DNA from: Comamonas sp. lk
GTDB lineage: Bacteria; Pseudomonadota; Gammaproteobacteria; Burkholderiales; Burkholderiaceae_C
Assembly (NCBI RefSeq): GCF_900564145.1
Contig: NZ_UOOB01000001.1
Location: forward strand, 682,001-746,000
Reading direction: 5' to 3'
Length of the DNA: 64,000 nt
The notes beneath the pieces were generated by a model. It made no database searches, was not told where the DNA came from, and was given only the letters and a program-made list of their open reading frames with translations. This document shows, piece by piece, positions 1 to 9,523 of the stretch. The translations under genes and the position numbers were made by a program. Each line of letters starts with the position of its first letter. The stretch's first letter is position 1.

Positions 1-21
1 ATTTCCGCCGTCGGCCGCTAA
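1..21 (+). CDS. Possible 3' end of flgK (partial)
   Basis: Six codons reading I-S-A-V-G-R followed by TAA end 31 bases before flgL. flgK normally lies directly upstream of flgL, and a short hydrophobic tail of this kind fits the end of a FlgK D0 helix. Too little is visible to prove it; the assignment rests mainly on gene order. Confidence 0.3.
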   Translation: MSAVGR

Positions 22-52
22 GGCCTGCGTGCGATTGCATGGGAGATAAGAC

Positions 53-1267
53 ATGAGCATTGCACGCATTGGCACGGCCAGCATGTATGACAGCACCATC
101 AACAATCTGAATTCGCGCCAGAGCTCTCTGGTGGATTTGATGGAAAAGACCACGGCAGGCAAACGCGTGCTGCGGGCCAGCGATGACCCGGTGGCGGCCG
201 CTCAGGCCGAGCGTGCGCGTACCCGTATCTCGCGCTCCGAGAACGACCAGCGTGTGCTGGGTGCCCAGCGCGATGTGATTGCCCAGGGCGAATCGGTGCT
301 GGGCACGGCCCAAGGCGCTTTGCAGGAGTTTCGCGATCTGGTGCTGAAGGCCGGCAACGGCTCTTTCAATCAAGAAGCCCGCGATGCGTTGGTGCAGCAG
401 ATGAACAGCTTGCGCGACCAGATTCTGGGCTATGCCAATACCAAGGATTCCAATGGCCTGCCGATTTTTCGCGGCCTGGGCAGCGGCAGCGAGCCCATCC
501 AGAGTACGCCTCCCGGTTCCACCGGTCAGCTCAACCCGGGGCAGAACACCGGTGCGGACAACGGCCTGCCCATTTCGCTGGACGGCCATGCCGCTTGGTT
601 GAACGTGCCCACGGGCAATGGCGTGTTCACCGTAGGGGGAGAGGCCGGCAACAGCGGCACGGCCTGGGCTGATGTGGGCAGCGTGACGGATCCCAGCAAA
701 GTGACGGGCGACAGCTACAGCCTGGTTTTCAGCAAGGACGCGACGACGGGCGCTGTCAGCTATGTGATCAATTCCAGCGCGGCAGGGGCCACCAACCCCA
801 TCAAGCCCAGCCAACCCTACACAGCCGGTCAGGCCATTACGGTCAATGGACAGCAGATCACCATCAAGGGCGAGCCCGCCGACGGCGATCAGTTTGTCAT
901 GGAGCCCAGCACGCGCACCGATTTGTTCAGCGTGCTGGATCAGGCCATCGCTGCGGTCAAGCAAGGGACTAATGGCAGCACGGCGTTGCAGCAGGCGATA
1001 GGGCGTTCGCTCAGCGAGATCGATGCGGGCATGAACCGCGTGCAATCCATGCGCAGCTATGCCGGCGATCAGCTCAATCGTGCCGACCGACTCGAATCGG
1101 GCATGAAAGACCAGGCGCTGACGCAGGAGGGCGCACGCTCGCGCGCCGAAGATATAGACATGATCACGGCGCTGTCGGATGTGGAAACGCAAAAAGTAGG
1201 GCTGCAGGCGGCTTTGCAGTCGTATGCGCAAATTCAGAAGCTCTCTCTTTTCAATTACATAGGCTGA
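53..1267 (+). CDS. flgL: Flagellar hook-filament junction protein FlgL (HAP3)
   Basis: This 404-residue protein has the flagellin-like architecture of FlgL. An N-terminal D0/D1 helix region (residues 1-140) begins MSIARIGTASMYDSTI and contains the RASDDPVAAAQAERAR motif shared with flagellins. A variable middle follows (about 150-290), then a C-terminal helix ending SYAQIQKLSLFNYIG. FlgL is exported through the flagellar type III apparatus and, with FlgK, joins the hook to the filament. The ATG follows GGGAGATAAG, a good ribosome site. No promoter is visible in the 52 bases before it, so it is probably transcribed from an upstream flg operon outside the window. Confidence 0.95.
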   Translation: MSIARIGTASMYDSTINNLNSRQSSLVDLMEKTTAGKRVLRASDDPVAAAQAERARTRISRSENDQRVLGAQRDVIAQGESVLGTAQGALQEFRDLVLKAGNGSFNQEARDALVQQMNSLRDQILGYANTKDSNGLPIFRGLGSGSEPIQSTPPGSTGQLNPGQNTGADNGLPISLDGHAAWLNVPTGNGVFTVGGEAGNSGTAWADVGSVTDPSKVTGDSYSLVFSKDATTGAVSYVINSSAAGATNPIKPSQPYTAGQAITVNGQQITIKGEPADGDQFVMEPSTRTDLFSVLDQAIAAVKQGTNGSTALQQAIGRSLSEIDAGMNRVQSMRSYAGDQLNRADRLESGMKDQALTQEGARSRAEDIDMITALSDVETQKVGLQAALQSYAQIQKLSLFNYIG

Positions 1268-1339
1268 ATGCAGGTGTAAGTGCTGCCCTTCTTCGTGGCA
1301 CACTTTTGCTTGTTGAGTCATCACTACCAAAGCGTTTCC

Positions 1340-2599
1340 ATGGTGCAGTCCGTTCTGAATTCCTTGACCCTGGGCTATAGGCCGCTATGGAGTCGTGCCC
1401 GGCGTCTAGCCGGAGTTCAGTTGTTCGTGCATGAAGAACCGGGCCGCAATGCCGATATGCCGCACCTGTTGCGCACCCTGGCGGAAATGTGGAACAACCA
1501 GGCACCGCCACTCTTGCTATCGCCGCAGTCGCGGCAGGTGCTGTGTAATCTGCTGGAGCAAGCACCCCAAGGCAGCCCGTGGATTGAGGTCAACGGCAGC
1601 TGGTTGCAGGAGGATGAGGGCATTTTCGAGCTGGTGGAGCAGGCCAAGGCACGCGGGCTGATGCTGGTCTGGAGCGGAGCGCTGAATCAGCTGCCCGATG
1701 TCGATGCGGCCCAGGGCTTTGTCAGCAGCTTGCTGCGCCTACCGCCCGAAGGTGCACAGGGAGTGCGCAATGAGCCCGATTTTTCAGACCAGCCGTCGTT
1801 CAAAGCCGTGGCCTTGTCTTTGGCCGCCAAACCTCTGAACCTGCTCGATGGGCAGATGTACGAGGGTTTGCAAAACCTGGAGCTGGCCCGGCTGTGTCTG
1901 GACAGTCATGGCGCCGGGGCGGTGGCGGGTTGGCCGGTGGCGGATACCGTGCGTGCCTTTCGCCTGGAGCAGCCGCAACCTGCGCGCGATAGCGTGCGCA
2001 GGTTGATGCAGGCCATCGATGGCGAACAGTCCATAGATCAGTTGGAGCATCTGCTGGGCGAGGACCCGGTGCTGGCCTACCGCTTCATGCTCTATACCAA
2101 CTCGGCAGCCCTGGGTCTGCGCCGTGGCGTGGATTCGCTGCGTCGCGGCCTGGTCATGATGGGCCTGGGCACGCTGCAGCGCTGGCTGTCCGATCAGCTA
2201 CCCCATGCCTGCACCCACGCCGATCTGGTGCCTCTGCGCACGCAGATGGTGGTGCGCGCCCGTCTGGCCGAGGAGTTGATTGAAGCCGGCGTGAGCCTGG
2301 AATTGCAGCGTGAGATGTATCTGTGCTGCCTGTTCTCTCAGCTGGACTTGCTGTTGCACGAGCCCCTTGCCACCTTGCTGCGCCGCATGCCGCTGTCGGA
2401 GCGGATTTTTGACGCCGTCATCAACAACACCGGTCCTTATGCCGAGGTGCTGCAAATGTCGGCGGCACTGGCAAGCACCGATGCTGCCACGATTCGCCGC
2501 CTGCGCGAGCAAGGGCAATGGGAGGCCGAAGAACTTAACCGCATGTTGCTGCGCGTTCTCAGCGATCTGAAGCTGGGAATGCCGGAAAAACTGGCCTGA
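1340..2599 (+). CDS. HDOD-domain protein (YuxH-like, degenerate EAL plus HDOD)
   Basis: This 419-residue cytoplasmic protein lies between flgL and the convergent cheZ. The C-terminal half (about 195-400) resembles an HDOD domain: helical, with the phrase LGEDPVLAYRFMLYTNSAALG and then RRGLVMMGLGTLQRWLSDQL. The N-terminal half (about 10-160) looks like a reduced EAL-type barrel, as in EAL-HDOD proteins, but I see no EAL signature or metal ligands, so cyclic-di-GMP hydrolysis is unlikely. HDOD proteins usually act as signalling scaffolds, and the location suggests a motility role, which is inference. I chose the ATG at 1340 over an upstream in-frame start because residues 1-20 of the longer form look untranslated. 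Confidence 0.75.
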   Translation: MVQSVLNSLTLGYRPLWSRARRLAGVQLFVHEEPGRNADMPHLLRTLAEMWNNQAPPLLLSPQSRQVLCNLLEQAPQGSPWIEVNGSWLQEDEGIFELVEQAKARGLMLVWSGALNQLPDVDAAQGFVSSLLRLPPEGAQGVRNEPDFSDQPSFKAVALSLAAKPLNLLDGQMYEGLQNLELARLCLDSHGAGAVAGWPVADTVRAFRLEQPQPARDSVRRLMQAIDGEQSIDQLEHLLGEDPVLAYRFMLYTNSAALGLRRGVDSLRRGLVMMGLGTLQRWLSDQLPHACTHADLVPLRTQMVVRARLAEELIEAGVSLELQREMYLCCLFSQLDLLLHEPLATLLRRMPLSERIFDAVINNTGPYAEVLQMSAALASTDAATIRRLREQGQWEAEELNRMLLRVLSDLKLGMPEKLA

Positions 2600-2619
2600 G
2601 TTTGCTCTTGTTTGTATAG

Positions 2620-2650
2620 CTTCAAGCGCTTTTTGAGTAAGCGCTTGAAG
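2620..2650. terminator. Hairpin between the convergent HDOD gene and cheZ
   Basis: A perfect 12-bp stem (2620-2631 with 2639-2650, CTTCAAGCGCTT) and a 7-nt T-rich loop lie between two converging genes. There is no clear U-tract outside the stem, so it may serve as a bidirectional terminator or be a copy of the dispersed GCGCTT repeat family found elsewhere in the window. Confidence 0.45.
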
Positions 2651-2701
2651 CGGATCTGACTTGATTTTTATGGATTCTGCTCAGAAAGCAGAGATGGCAC
2701 A

Positions 2702-3319
2702 TCAAAAGCCCAGACTGGCCAGCAAATCATCCACTTGCGATTGGGATGTGACCACATCCGGGGTGTTTTCCGGATCGACGACCGGCCCTGCCAGCTTGAC
2801 CTGCTGCTCCACTGGTGCCAAAGCCGGGGCTAGCTCGGACTCAGGCGAAGTCTGAATCAGCAGTTCCACCAGCTGGGTTTCCAGGTCTGCGGCCAGGGCG
2901 ACCACCCGGGCAATCACCTGACCGGTCAGATCGTGAAAGTCCTGGGCCATCATGATTTCGGTCAGGCCGCTGCCGGCTTTTTGCGTGCCTTCCTCCACCT
3001 CCTGGAGAAAGTTCATGATGTGACCCTTGGCCACGGCGGCCACGGGGTCCTTGATCAGATCGGCACGCATGGCGCGTGTGCGTTCGGCCAGCGCCTCTTG
3101 CTGGCTTTGCGTGACTTCCACCTGGCCCAGCACTTTTTCGGCCGCTTCACCTGTGAGGCGGGCGATATAGGACAGGCGGCTCTGGGCATCGGGCAGCTCG
3201 GTGACGCTGCCCCGCAAGCGATCCGCATAACCGAGTTCGTTGAGCGAGTTGTGCAACTGGCGCGTCAGAACCCCAATCTTGTAATGCACGTCGGCGGTGG
3301 CAACCGGGCTGCTGCTCAT
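2702..3319 (-). CDS. cheZ: Chemotaxis protein phosphatase CheZ
   Basis: This 205-residue protein dephosphorylates CheY-P to end the tumble signal. The catalytic helix carries the motif AQDFHDLTGQVIARV, with the Asp and Gln of the D-x3-Q signature that direct the attacking water. The C-terminal tail SQSQVDDLLASLGF is the classical amphipathic CheY-binding peptide. The long helices between them form the four-helix-bundle dimer. It is the last gene of the motA-motB-cheY-cheZ operon, 3 bases after cheY. Length and all key features match the family. Confidence 0.95.
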   Translation of the reverse strand: MSSSPVATADVHYKIGVLTRQLHNSLNELGYADRLRGSVTELPDAQSRLSYIARLTGEAAEKVLGQVEVTQSQQEALAERTRAMRADLIKDPVAAVAKGHIMNFLQEVEEGTQKAGSGLTEIMMAQDFHDLTGQVIARVVALAADLETQLVELLIQTSPESELAPALAPVEQQVKLAGPVVDPENTPDVVTSQSQVDDLLASLGF

Positions 3320-3322
3320 GAC

Positions 3323-3709
3323 TTACAGGTCGAGTTTTTTGATGATGAGGTTGACCTTCTCTTCCAGCGTGGCTTTGGTGAAGGGCTTGACGATGTACCC
3401 GGCGGCACCACCCTGGGCAGCGGCCACGATGTCTTCCTTGCGGGCTTCGGCGGTGACCATCAGCACGGGCAGCTGCTTGAGCTTTTCATCCTGCTTGATT
3501 TCGGTGAGCAGCTGAAAGCCGTTCATATTGGGCATGTTGATGTCGGTCACCACGAAATCAAACTTGCTGGAGCGCAGCTTGTTCAGCGCAACCACACCGT
3601 CTTCGGCCTCATCCGCATCGGCAAAGCCGCTTTCCTTGAGCAGATTGCGCACGATACGGCGCATGGTGGAGAAGTCGTCAACAATCAAAAAACGCAGGGC
3701 ATTAGCCAC
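3323..3709 (-). CDS. cheY: Chemotaxis response regulator CheY
   Basis: A 128-residue single receiver domain. The acidic pair is at D11/D12, the phospho-acceptor at D56 ([12 protein letters not shown]), the switch Thr in LMVTAEARK and the conserved Lys in YIVKPF. Length and sequence match the flagellar-motor-binding CheY, and its place directly before cheZ and after motAB marks it as the CheY that controls the switch. A second single-domain CheY at 29016 sits in the cheA cluster. Confidence 0.95.
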   Translation of the reverse strand: MANALRFLIVDDFSTMRRIVRNLLKESGFADADEAEDGVVALNKLRSSKFDFVVTDINMPNMNGFQLLTEIKQDEKLKQLPVLMVTAEARKEDIVAAAQGGAAGYIVKPFTKATLEEKVNLIIKKLDL

Positions 3710-3781
3710 GAGAGGCCCTTTCGGTCGAAATAGGTGCGTGGGAGAGAAGCATGAGCCGTTGATGGTAACAATTTGTCAAAA

Positions 3782-4852
3782 TCAAGGCGCTGGGCGTGCA
3801 TTGTCAGGCTTTTCGGCAGCTTCGGCAGCAACTTCAGTCGTTGTTACAAACTCTTCCTTGGGGCCCAGGGATTGCGCGAGAGGGATGGCTGTGGTTTTTG
3901 CAACACTTGGCGTTTTGGACTGTGCGCTGCTGGCTGCCACTCCGGCCTTGATATCGGCACTCAAGGTTTCGCTGCTGCCGTTCCGGCCAAAGCCAAGCAT
4001 GCGGCGCTCGGCTTCCTTGGTCAGCACAGTGATGGTGATGCGGCGGTTTTGCGGGGCACGTGGCTCATTGACCACCAGCAGATCGCTATCGGCCAGCCCC
4101 ACCACGCGAGCCAGTTGCTGCAGCGGCATGCCGGCAGCTACCAGTTCGCGGCGCGAGGCATTGGCACGGTCGGCAGAAAGCTCCCAGTTGCTATAGCCCC
4201 GGTCTGCATTGCCGTAAGGCGCGGCATCGGTATAGCCCGAGAGGCTGATGCGATTTTCCGCATCGGTCATGGCCGCACCTACCTCGCGCAGAATATCGCG
4301 CATATAGGGCTTGACCGTGGCGCTGCCGCTATCGAACATGGGGCGGTTTTGCTCGTCCATGATCTGGATCAGCAGGCCGTCTTGTGTGATCTCGGTACGA
4401 ATCTGGGCCCTGTATTCGTTGAGCTTGCTGCTGTTGGCGATCATGGAATCAACCTTGGCCTTGAGCGCATGCAGACGTTTAGCATCCTGGAGTGTCTCTT
4501 CGGCACGGCCGGCTGCCTGGCTGGCGCGGCGGTTGGCGTTGTCATCGGCGTCGGAACGACGCACCTGGCCGTGGACCTTGGACAGGTCATTGCCCCCGCC
4601 GGGCACCACACTCGAGCTATTGCCCGCGCCATTGCCGCCTGACATGGCCACCTTGAGCGGCGAATTGAAATACGCGGCAATGCCTTGCAACTCGCCCTGG
4701 GCCGTAGAGCCCAGCAGCCACATCAGCAGAAAGAAGGCCATCATGGCCGTCACAAAGTCGGCGTAAGCAATCTTCCAGGCGCCGCCATGTGAGCCATGCT
4801 GCACCTTCTTGATGCGCTTGACGATGATGGGCTGCAGCTTCTTCTCAGCCAT
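3782..4852 (-). CDS. motB: Flagellar motor stator protein MotB
   Basis: A 356-residue stator subunit. The N-terminal basic segment is followed by one membrane helix (about residues 29-49) with the proton-carrying Asp at D32 in AYADFVTAMMAFF. A plug and linker region leads to an OmpA-like peptidoglycan-binding domain (about 155-290) with SLSGYTDAAPYG and ELSADRANASRREL. The last 60 residues are low-complexity and rich in Ala and Glu. It starts 18 bases after motA and pairs with MotA to form the proton-driven torque unit. Confidence 0.95.
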   Translation of the reverse strand: MAEKKLQPIIVKRIKKVQHGSHGGAWKIAYADFVTAMMAFFLLMWLLGSTAQGELQGIAAYFNSPLKVAMSGGNGAGNSSSVVPGGGNDLSKVHGQVRRSDADDNANRRASQAAGRAEETLQDAKRLHALKAKVDSMIANSSKLNEYRAQIRTEITQDGLLIQIMDEQNRPMFDSGSATVKPYMRDILREVGAAMTDAENRISLSGYTDAAPYGNADRGYSNWELSADRANASRRELVAAGMPLQQLARVVGLADSDLLVVNEPRAPQNRRITITVLTKEAERRMLGFGRNGSSETLSADIKAGVAASSAQSKTPSVAKTTAIPLAQSLGPKEEFVTTTEVAAEAAEKPDNARPAP

Positions 4853-4870
4853 GGCAAGACTCCAAGGGCA

Positions 4871-5731
4871 TCACTTCTTGCCCTTGACGTGGGCTTCCAG
4901 TTCCAGAAAGCCGGGGCGCTCGGTAGAGAACAGCACCTTGCGGCCAAATTCTATGGCCGTGGAGGGGTTGTAGCCCTGCATGCTGGCCAGCAGCGTGACC
5001 TTGATGCACTCAAACTCCTTGGCCGCGTCCTGTACCCGTTGCTCCATCAGAGCGGCAATGGGCTCCACCAGTCCATAGGCCAGCAAAATGCCCAGAAAGG
5101 TACCGACCAGAGCGGAGGCAATCATGCCGCCCAGCACTGCCGGCGGTTGACCCACAAAAGCCATGGTGTTCACCACGCCCAGCACGGCTGCAATGATGCC
5201 GAAAGCCGGCAGAGCGCCGGCCAGGCGGGTGAGCGCGGCCACGGGGCCGTGAGCCTCTGCATGGTGGGCCTCTATTTCGCTGTCCATCAAGGACTCGATC
5301 TCGTGCGAATTCAGATTGCCCGAGACCATCATGCGTAGATAGTCCGTGAGGAACTCCACGATATGGTGATCGGCCAACAGCTCGGGGTAGTTCTGAAACA
5401 CCGGGGAGTCGTTGGGCGACTCCACATCGGATTCGATGGACATCAGCCCTTCCTTGCGGGCTTTTTGCAGCAGCTCATACAGCAGCGCCATGATCTCCAT
5501 ATAGCGCGCCTTGGTGTAGCGCGAAGACTTGATCGCTGTGGGAATGGCCTTGAGCGTGGCCTTGAGCACCTTGGGCTGGTTGCTCACGATAAACGCCCCC
5601 AAAGCGCCGCCGCCAATGGTCACCATTTCGAACGGCAAGGCTTTGGCAAGCACCGACACACTGCCGCCGTGCAACACATAGGTGCCGAAAATGCAGCCGA
5701 AGGCAACGATATAACCAATGAGGACAAGCAT
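4871..5731 (-). CDS. motA: Flagellar motor stator protein MotA
   Basis: A 286-residue inner-membrane protein of normal MotA length. Two hydrophobic helices lie at the N-terminus (about 2-24 and 33-52), then a large cytoplasmic loop whose charged residues contact FliG, then two helices around 165-215 (LAGALPAFGIIAAVLGVVNT and MIASALVGTFLGILLAYGLV). It heads the reverse-strand motA-motB-cheY-cheZ operon, and a sigma-28-like promoter lies about 65 bases upstream. Confidence 0.95.
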   Translation of the reverse strand: MLVLIGYIVAFGCIFGTYVLHGGSVSVLAKALPFEMVTIGGGALGAFIVSNQPKVLKATLKAIPTAIKSSRYTKARYMEIMALLYELLQKARKEGLMSIESDVESPNDSPVFQNYPELLADHHIVEFLTDYLRMMVSGNLNSHEIESLMDSEIEAHHAEAHGPVAALTRLAGALPAFGIIAAVLGVVNTMAFVGQPPAVLGGMIASALVGTFLGILLAYGLVEPIAALMEQRVQDAAKEFECIKVTLLASMQGYNPSTAIEFGRKVLFSTERPGFLELEAHVKGKK

Positions 5732-5795
5732 GGGAGACGATTGTGGGGTGGACGACCCGTCTGCATTGGCAGGAAAAGCTGGGCCTTTGCGTTGT

Positions 5796-5822
5796 AGATC
5801 GGCAGCTTGCGCTATTTATGTA
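5796..5822 (-). promoter_or_regulatory. Sigma-28 (FliA)-like promoter of motA operon
   Basis: On the reverse strand the sequence reads TACA, 15 bases, then GCCGATCT. The FliA consensus is TAAA-N15-GCCGATAA, so the -35 has 3 of 4 matches, the -10 has 6 of 8, and the spacing is exact. It lies 65 bases before motA. Confidence 0.5.
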
Positions 5823-5971
5823 GCTTGCTGCCCCATTTTTCTAGGTATTTGCTACAGGCAATCCATGGAGGTGATGTCGCCATGAGCAGGGTGGTCTCCA
5901 TGGTTGCACAGCAGATGCGGCAGCAAACGCTTCATCTTCTTACATTTTGAGAAATATTTGCAAGCCACCCC

Positions 5972-5999
5972 TAAAGTTTGGCTGCAACCCCTCCGATAA
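5972..5999 (+). promoter_or_regulatory. Sigma-28 (FliA)-like promoter of the first flagellin gene
   Basis: A perfect TAAAGTTT (5972-5979) is followed by TCCGATAA (5992-5999), close to the FliA consensus TAAAGTTT-N11-GCCGATAA. The spacer is 12 rather than 11 bases and the first -10 base is T. It lies upstream of a class III gene, where such a promoter is expected. Confidence 0.65.
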
Positions 6000-6161
6000 C
6001 AGCTTCAACAGGGGAAAAAGCCCTGTGACCAGCGAGCCACAGCAGCAAAACCATAGGACTGCCGGCTGGGGTGCTGGATTGGGCTGCCGCCGCCGCCCAC
6101 CCTGGGGAAGTCTCAGGTCACTGTGGCGGCGACGTTTTGATCTCACGAAGGAGTTTGCACC

Positions 6162-7622
6162 ATGGCCATGACCATCAACACCAACATCCAGTCGCTCAAC
6201 GCACAGCGTAATCTGGGCACCTCGCAGACCTCGCTGTCCACTTCCATGCAGCGTCTGTCGTCTGGCATGCGCATCAATAGCGCCAAGGACGATGCGGCTG
6301 GTCTGGCGATTGCCGAACGCATGAGCGCACAGGTCAAGGGGTTGAACCAGGCGGCTCGTAATGCCAATGACGGCGTGTCGCTGGCACAAACTGCTGAAGG
6401 CGCACTGAGCACCATTGGCGGCAATCTGCAACGTATTCGCGAGTTGGCAGTGCAATCGCGCAATGCCACCAACTCCACGGATGACCGTGCTGCCTTGCAG
6501 AAGGAAGTGGATCAGCTCAAGAGCGAAATTGATCGTGTGGCCAAGGACACATCATTTAATGGTACCAATCTGCTGGACGGTTCTTTTACAGCGAAATCCT
6601 TCCAAGTTGGCGCAAACCAAGGTCAACGCATCGACATTGACAGCATTCAGAACTCGCGCATTTCAACACTTGGTTCTTGGGAAAGCTTGGATGTGCAGGC
6701 CACTGTTTCTAGTTCCAAGTCGGTGCAGGCAGGGACGGTGGTGCCAACCACCCAGGCCATGACGGGGTTTACGCAGAACGTAACAGATGGTGACGTTCAG
6801 GATCTGACTATTGAGGGGGTTTCGATTGCGTCTAACACTGTTGCAGGCGGAGCTGGTCTTACAGCGGCAGATATTGATACTGCTCTTGCCGGTAAAACTG
6901 ATGCTCTTAGGGAAAAAGGCGTTGTGTTCACAGGAACAGTGGCTGCTGGCAATTTGACTTTGAAGAAGGTTGACGGTACGGCTCTGGCGGCAACAAATAC
7001 AAAAACCGGAATTACGCTTGGCACTGCAGCAGCCGGCACTACTGCTTACCCGCCTGTTACTCTCAGCATCAACGGCAAAAGTATCACAACAGCTGCGGCT
7101 ACGTCTGAGGAGGAGTTCGGAAAAGATTTGATGGCAAAAATCGGTGCAGACACCACCCTCCGCGGTACTGTTGAAGCAAGCTTCTCAGGTGGAAAGCTGT
7201 CGTTGAAGGGAATCAACACCGACGTTGTGATCGCTGGAACCGCGACCAACTTGGACAAGCTGGGACTTGAAGCAGGGACTACCAGTTTCAAAGCAGGAAA
7301 GTCCGAATCCGGGTTCGAAAAGCTGACCGTCGCTACGGCAGAGGATGCAGACAACGCCATCTTGGCCATGGATGCTGCTCTGAAGTCGGTCAACTCCGCC
7401 CGTGCCGATCTGGGTGCAATGCAGAACCGCTTTGAATCGGTAGTGTCCAATCTGAATGTGAACAGCGAAAACCTGTCGGCTTCGAAGTCCCGCATCATGG
7501 ATGCCGACTTTGCCTCGGAAACCGCCAATCTGAGCCGCTCGCAAATTCTGCAGCAAGCCGGTACCGCGATGGTGGCCCAGGCCAACCAGCTGCCACAAGG
7601 CGTGCTGTCTCTGCTGCGTTAA
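6162..7622 (+). CDS. fliC: Flagellin FliC, copy 1
   Basis: This 486-residue filament subunit has the conserved N-terminal D0/D1 region (1-175: [41 protein letters not shown]) and C-terminal region (about 395-486, ending [20 protein letters not shown]). The surface-exposed centre (about 180-390) is Thr/Ala/Gly-rich and has visibly lower GC than the ends, as is common in antigenically variable flagellins. It is followed by a strong terminator and then a second, different flagellin gene. The subunit is exported by the flagellar type III apparatus, chaperoned by FliS. Confidence 0.95.
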   Translation: MAMTINTNIQSLNAQRNLGTSQTSLSTSMQRLSSGMRINSAKDDAAGLAIAERMSAQVKGLNQAARNANDGVSLAQTAEGALSTIGGNLQRIRELAVQSRNATNSTDDRAALQKEVDQLKSEIDRVAKDTSFNGTNLLDGSFTAKSFQVGANQGQRIDIDSIQNSRISTLGSWESLDVQATVSSSKSVQAGTVVPTTQAMTGFTQNVTDGDVQDLTIEGVSIASNTVAGGAGLTAADIDTALAGKTDALREKGVVFTGTVAAGNLTLKKVDGTALAATNTKTGITLGTAAAGTTAYPPVTLSINGKSITTAAATSEEEFGKDLMAKIGADTTLRGTVEASFSGGKLSLKGINTDVVIAGTATNLDKLGLEAGTTSFKAGKSESGFEKLTVATAEDADNAILAMDAALKSVNSARADLGAMQNRFESVVSNLNVNSENLSASKSRIMDADFASETANLSRSQILQQAGTAMVAQANQLPQGVLSLLR

Positions 7623-7925
7623 TTGCAGCAAGCTGCGCACCGGTTGATGCCGGTGCCTGGCTTATTTATCAAGGCCTCCTTTGGGAGGCCTTTTGCATTT
7701 TCAAGCTGCTGCTGGAGGGCTCGGTAATCAGCTTCAATTGAACAAATGGCGGTGCTTTTGGCCTCTTATCGGTCTTATGTGCACTGTGGCTTGCTCCAAC
7801 AATCCTCGTACCCGCAATCCTAGACTTCGGTCCGCGTTTTCGGTCACGTGGGCCAGCGTCGTCGCTGGTCGTGAAAACGGCTAAGTACGTCGCCGGTTTA
7901 CTGGCTTGAAACAGGAACATACGCC
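7623..7925. other. Intergenic region between the two flagellin genes
   Basis: This 303-base region contains the terminator at 7671-7694. I looked for a FliA-type promoter before fliC copy 2 and found no convincing TAAA-N15-GCCGATAA match on the forward strand. No gene is evident here. Confidence 0.5.
7671..7694 (+). terminator. Rho-independent terminator after fliC copy 1
   Basis: A 9-bp stem (AAGGCCTCC with GGAGGCCTT) and a 4-nt loop run directly into TTTT. It lies 49 bases after the flagellin stop, so copy 1 is probably a single-gene transcript. Confidence 0.85.
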
Positions 7926-9491
7926 ATGGCAGCCATCATCAATACCAATATCCAGTCGCTCAATGCCCAGCGCAGCCTGAGCTCTTCCCAAAGCCAGCTG
8001 GCAACATCCATGCAGCGCCTGTCTTCGGGCTTGCGCATCAACAGCGCCAAGGATGACGCGGCGGGTCTGGCCATTTCCGAACGCATGACTACACAAGTGC
8101 GTGGTTTGACAGTCGCCATGCGCAATGCCAATGACGGCATCTCGCTGGCGCAGACTGCGGAAGGTGCCTTGAGTTCGGTTGGTAATAACCTGCAGCGTAT
8201 TCGTGAACTCGCCGTGCAGTCGCGCAATGCCACCAATTCGGCAGAAGATCGCGCGGCACTGGATACCGAAGTGCAGCAACTCAAGGCCGAGATCAGCCGC
8301 ATTTCTCGTGATACCTCATTCAATGGCACAAAGCTGCTGGATGGCTCATTCACCAATATGGCATTCCAGGTGGGGGCCAATCAGGGGCAGACCATTGACA
8401 TTAGCGGTATTGCAAATACCAATGTGGATGCACTGGGAGCCTGGAATAGTGTGGCGGTGTCTGCAAAGATGACGGGTGCAACGATAGCTGGTACTTCCAG
8501 TACAACCGTACCGCAGCCAACGGCTACTTCTTTGGCATTGGCTGCTGCGGTTGATAACGGCAGCGGCGATTTCGGCTATGAAACGTTTAAATTGAATGTC
8601 GGCGGTACCGATTACACAATTACGAAGCCCTCTACAACCGCCGCTGATGCACAGACTGCGCAGGCCAATTTGCTGGCAGGCTTGCAGGCTGCCAGTATTC
8701 CCGGCCTTACGTTTGATCTTGATGTGACGGGTACAAATATCGTGGTGACCAATGCGGGTGCCACAGACATTGCCATTGCGGATGGCAATGGCACGAATGC
8801 CAGCCCTATTACAGGCGGTACCGCAGCAGCCGCTACCAGCAGTACGACAACCAGCAATGGTTTGCCAACTGCAGCAGTCAAAATCAATGGCAAAACATTT
8901 AACCTGAACGCTCAGGACAGCGCATCCAAGCGGGTTGCAGATTTGGTCAAGCAAATCAATGAAGCTGATTTTGGCAATCAACCCAAGGTGACTGCCTCGA
9001 TTGTGAATGGTGGCGTTGTCCTGTCCTCTGCCGCTGGAAATATCACAGTGGCAGGGGAGGCGCCAACAGCTGACGCTGATGCCTTGAAGGCTGCGACGGG
9101 TTTGGCCGCAGCAACGACCGCAGCAACGACCGCTGCAGGCTCCCGCGCATTTGAAGCTGCGGTAAACGATGTGCAGGGCTTTGGCAAATTGAATGTGCTG
9201 GATGTGGAGTTTGCCGATAACGCCATTTTGGCCATGGATGCCGCCTTGACTGCCGTCAACGGAGCACGCGCCACCCTGGGTGCCGTGCAAAGCCGCTTTG
9301 AAACCACGGTTCAAAACCTAAGTGTCAACGCTGAAAATCTTTCCTCTGCGCGCAGCCGCATCATGGATGCCGACTTCGCTGTTGAAACCGCCAATCTGAG
9401 CCGCACGCAAATCCTGCAACAGGCGGGTACGGCCATGGTGGCCCAGGCCAACCAGCTGCCGCAGCAGGTGCTCAAGCTGCTACAGGGCTAA
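7926..9491 (+). CDS. fliC: Flagellin FliC, copy 2
   Basis: A 521-residue flagellin. The N-terminal 150 residues are close to copy 1 ([42 protein letters not shown]) and so is the C-terminus ([21 protein letters not shown]). The centre, about residues 180-430, is unrelated in detail, longer, very rich in Ala and Thr, and includes a short in-frame repeat (AATTAATTAAG, near 9105-9140). The ATG follows GGAACATACGCC, a weak ribosome site. The two genes could give mixed filaments or alternative serotypes, which cannot be decided here. Confidence 0.95.
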   Translation: MAAIINTNIQSLNAQRSLSSSQSQLATSMQRLSSGLRINSAKDDAAGLAISERMTTQVRGLTVAMRNANDGISLAQTAEGALSSVGNNLQRIRELAVQSRNATNSAEDRAALDTEVQQLKAEISRISRDTSFNGTKLLDGSFTNMAFQVGANQGQTIDISGIANTNVDALGAWNSVAVSAKMTGATIAGTSSTTVPQPTATSLALAAAVDNGSGDFGYETFKLNVGGTDYTITKPSTTAADAQTAQANLLAGLQAASIPGLTFDLDVTGTNIVVTNAGATDIAIADGNGTNASPITGGTAAAATSSTTTSNGLPTAAVKINGKTFNLNAQDSASKRVADLVKQINEADFGNQPKVTASIVNGGVVLSSAAGNITVAGEAPTADADALKAATGLAAATTAATTAAGSRAFEAAVNDVQGFGKLNVLDVEFADNAILAMDAALTAVNGARATLGAVQSRFETTVQNLSVNAENLSSARSRIMDADFAVETANLSRTQILQQAGTAMVAQANQLPQQVLKLLQG

Positions 9492-9523
9492 TACCCATCA
9501 AAAGCTGAAGTAATGTAATGCAC

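Larger units (their letters stand above)
5732..6161. other. Intergenic region between divergent motA and fliC
   Basis: This 430-base region holds the motA promoter near its left end and the first fliC promoter near 5972-5999. A long untranslated leader of about 155 bases precedes fliC. I saw no convincing gene in it. The fliC ribosome site is GAAGGAG, 8 bases before the ATG. Confidence 0.6.

Noticed and set aside
7780..7800. TTATCGGTC near 7766, resembling a reverse-strand sigma-28 -10
   Set aside because: No matching -35 at the right distance and no reverse-strand gene downstream.
9100..9145. Short tandem repeat in flagellin copy 2 considered as a phase-variation tract
   Set aside because: Only about two and a half in-frame copies; changes in number would not shift the frame.
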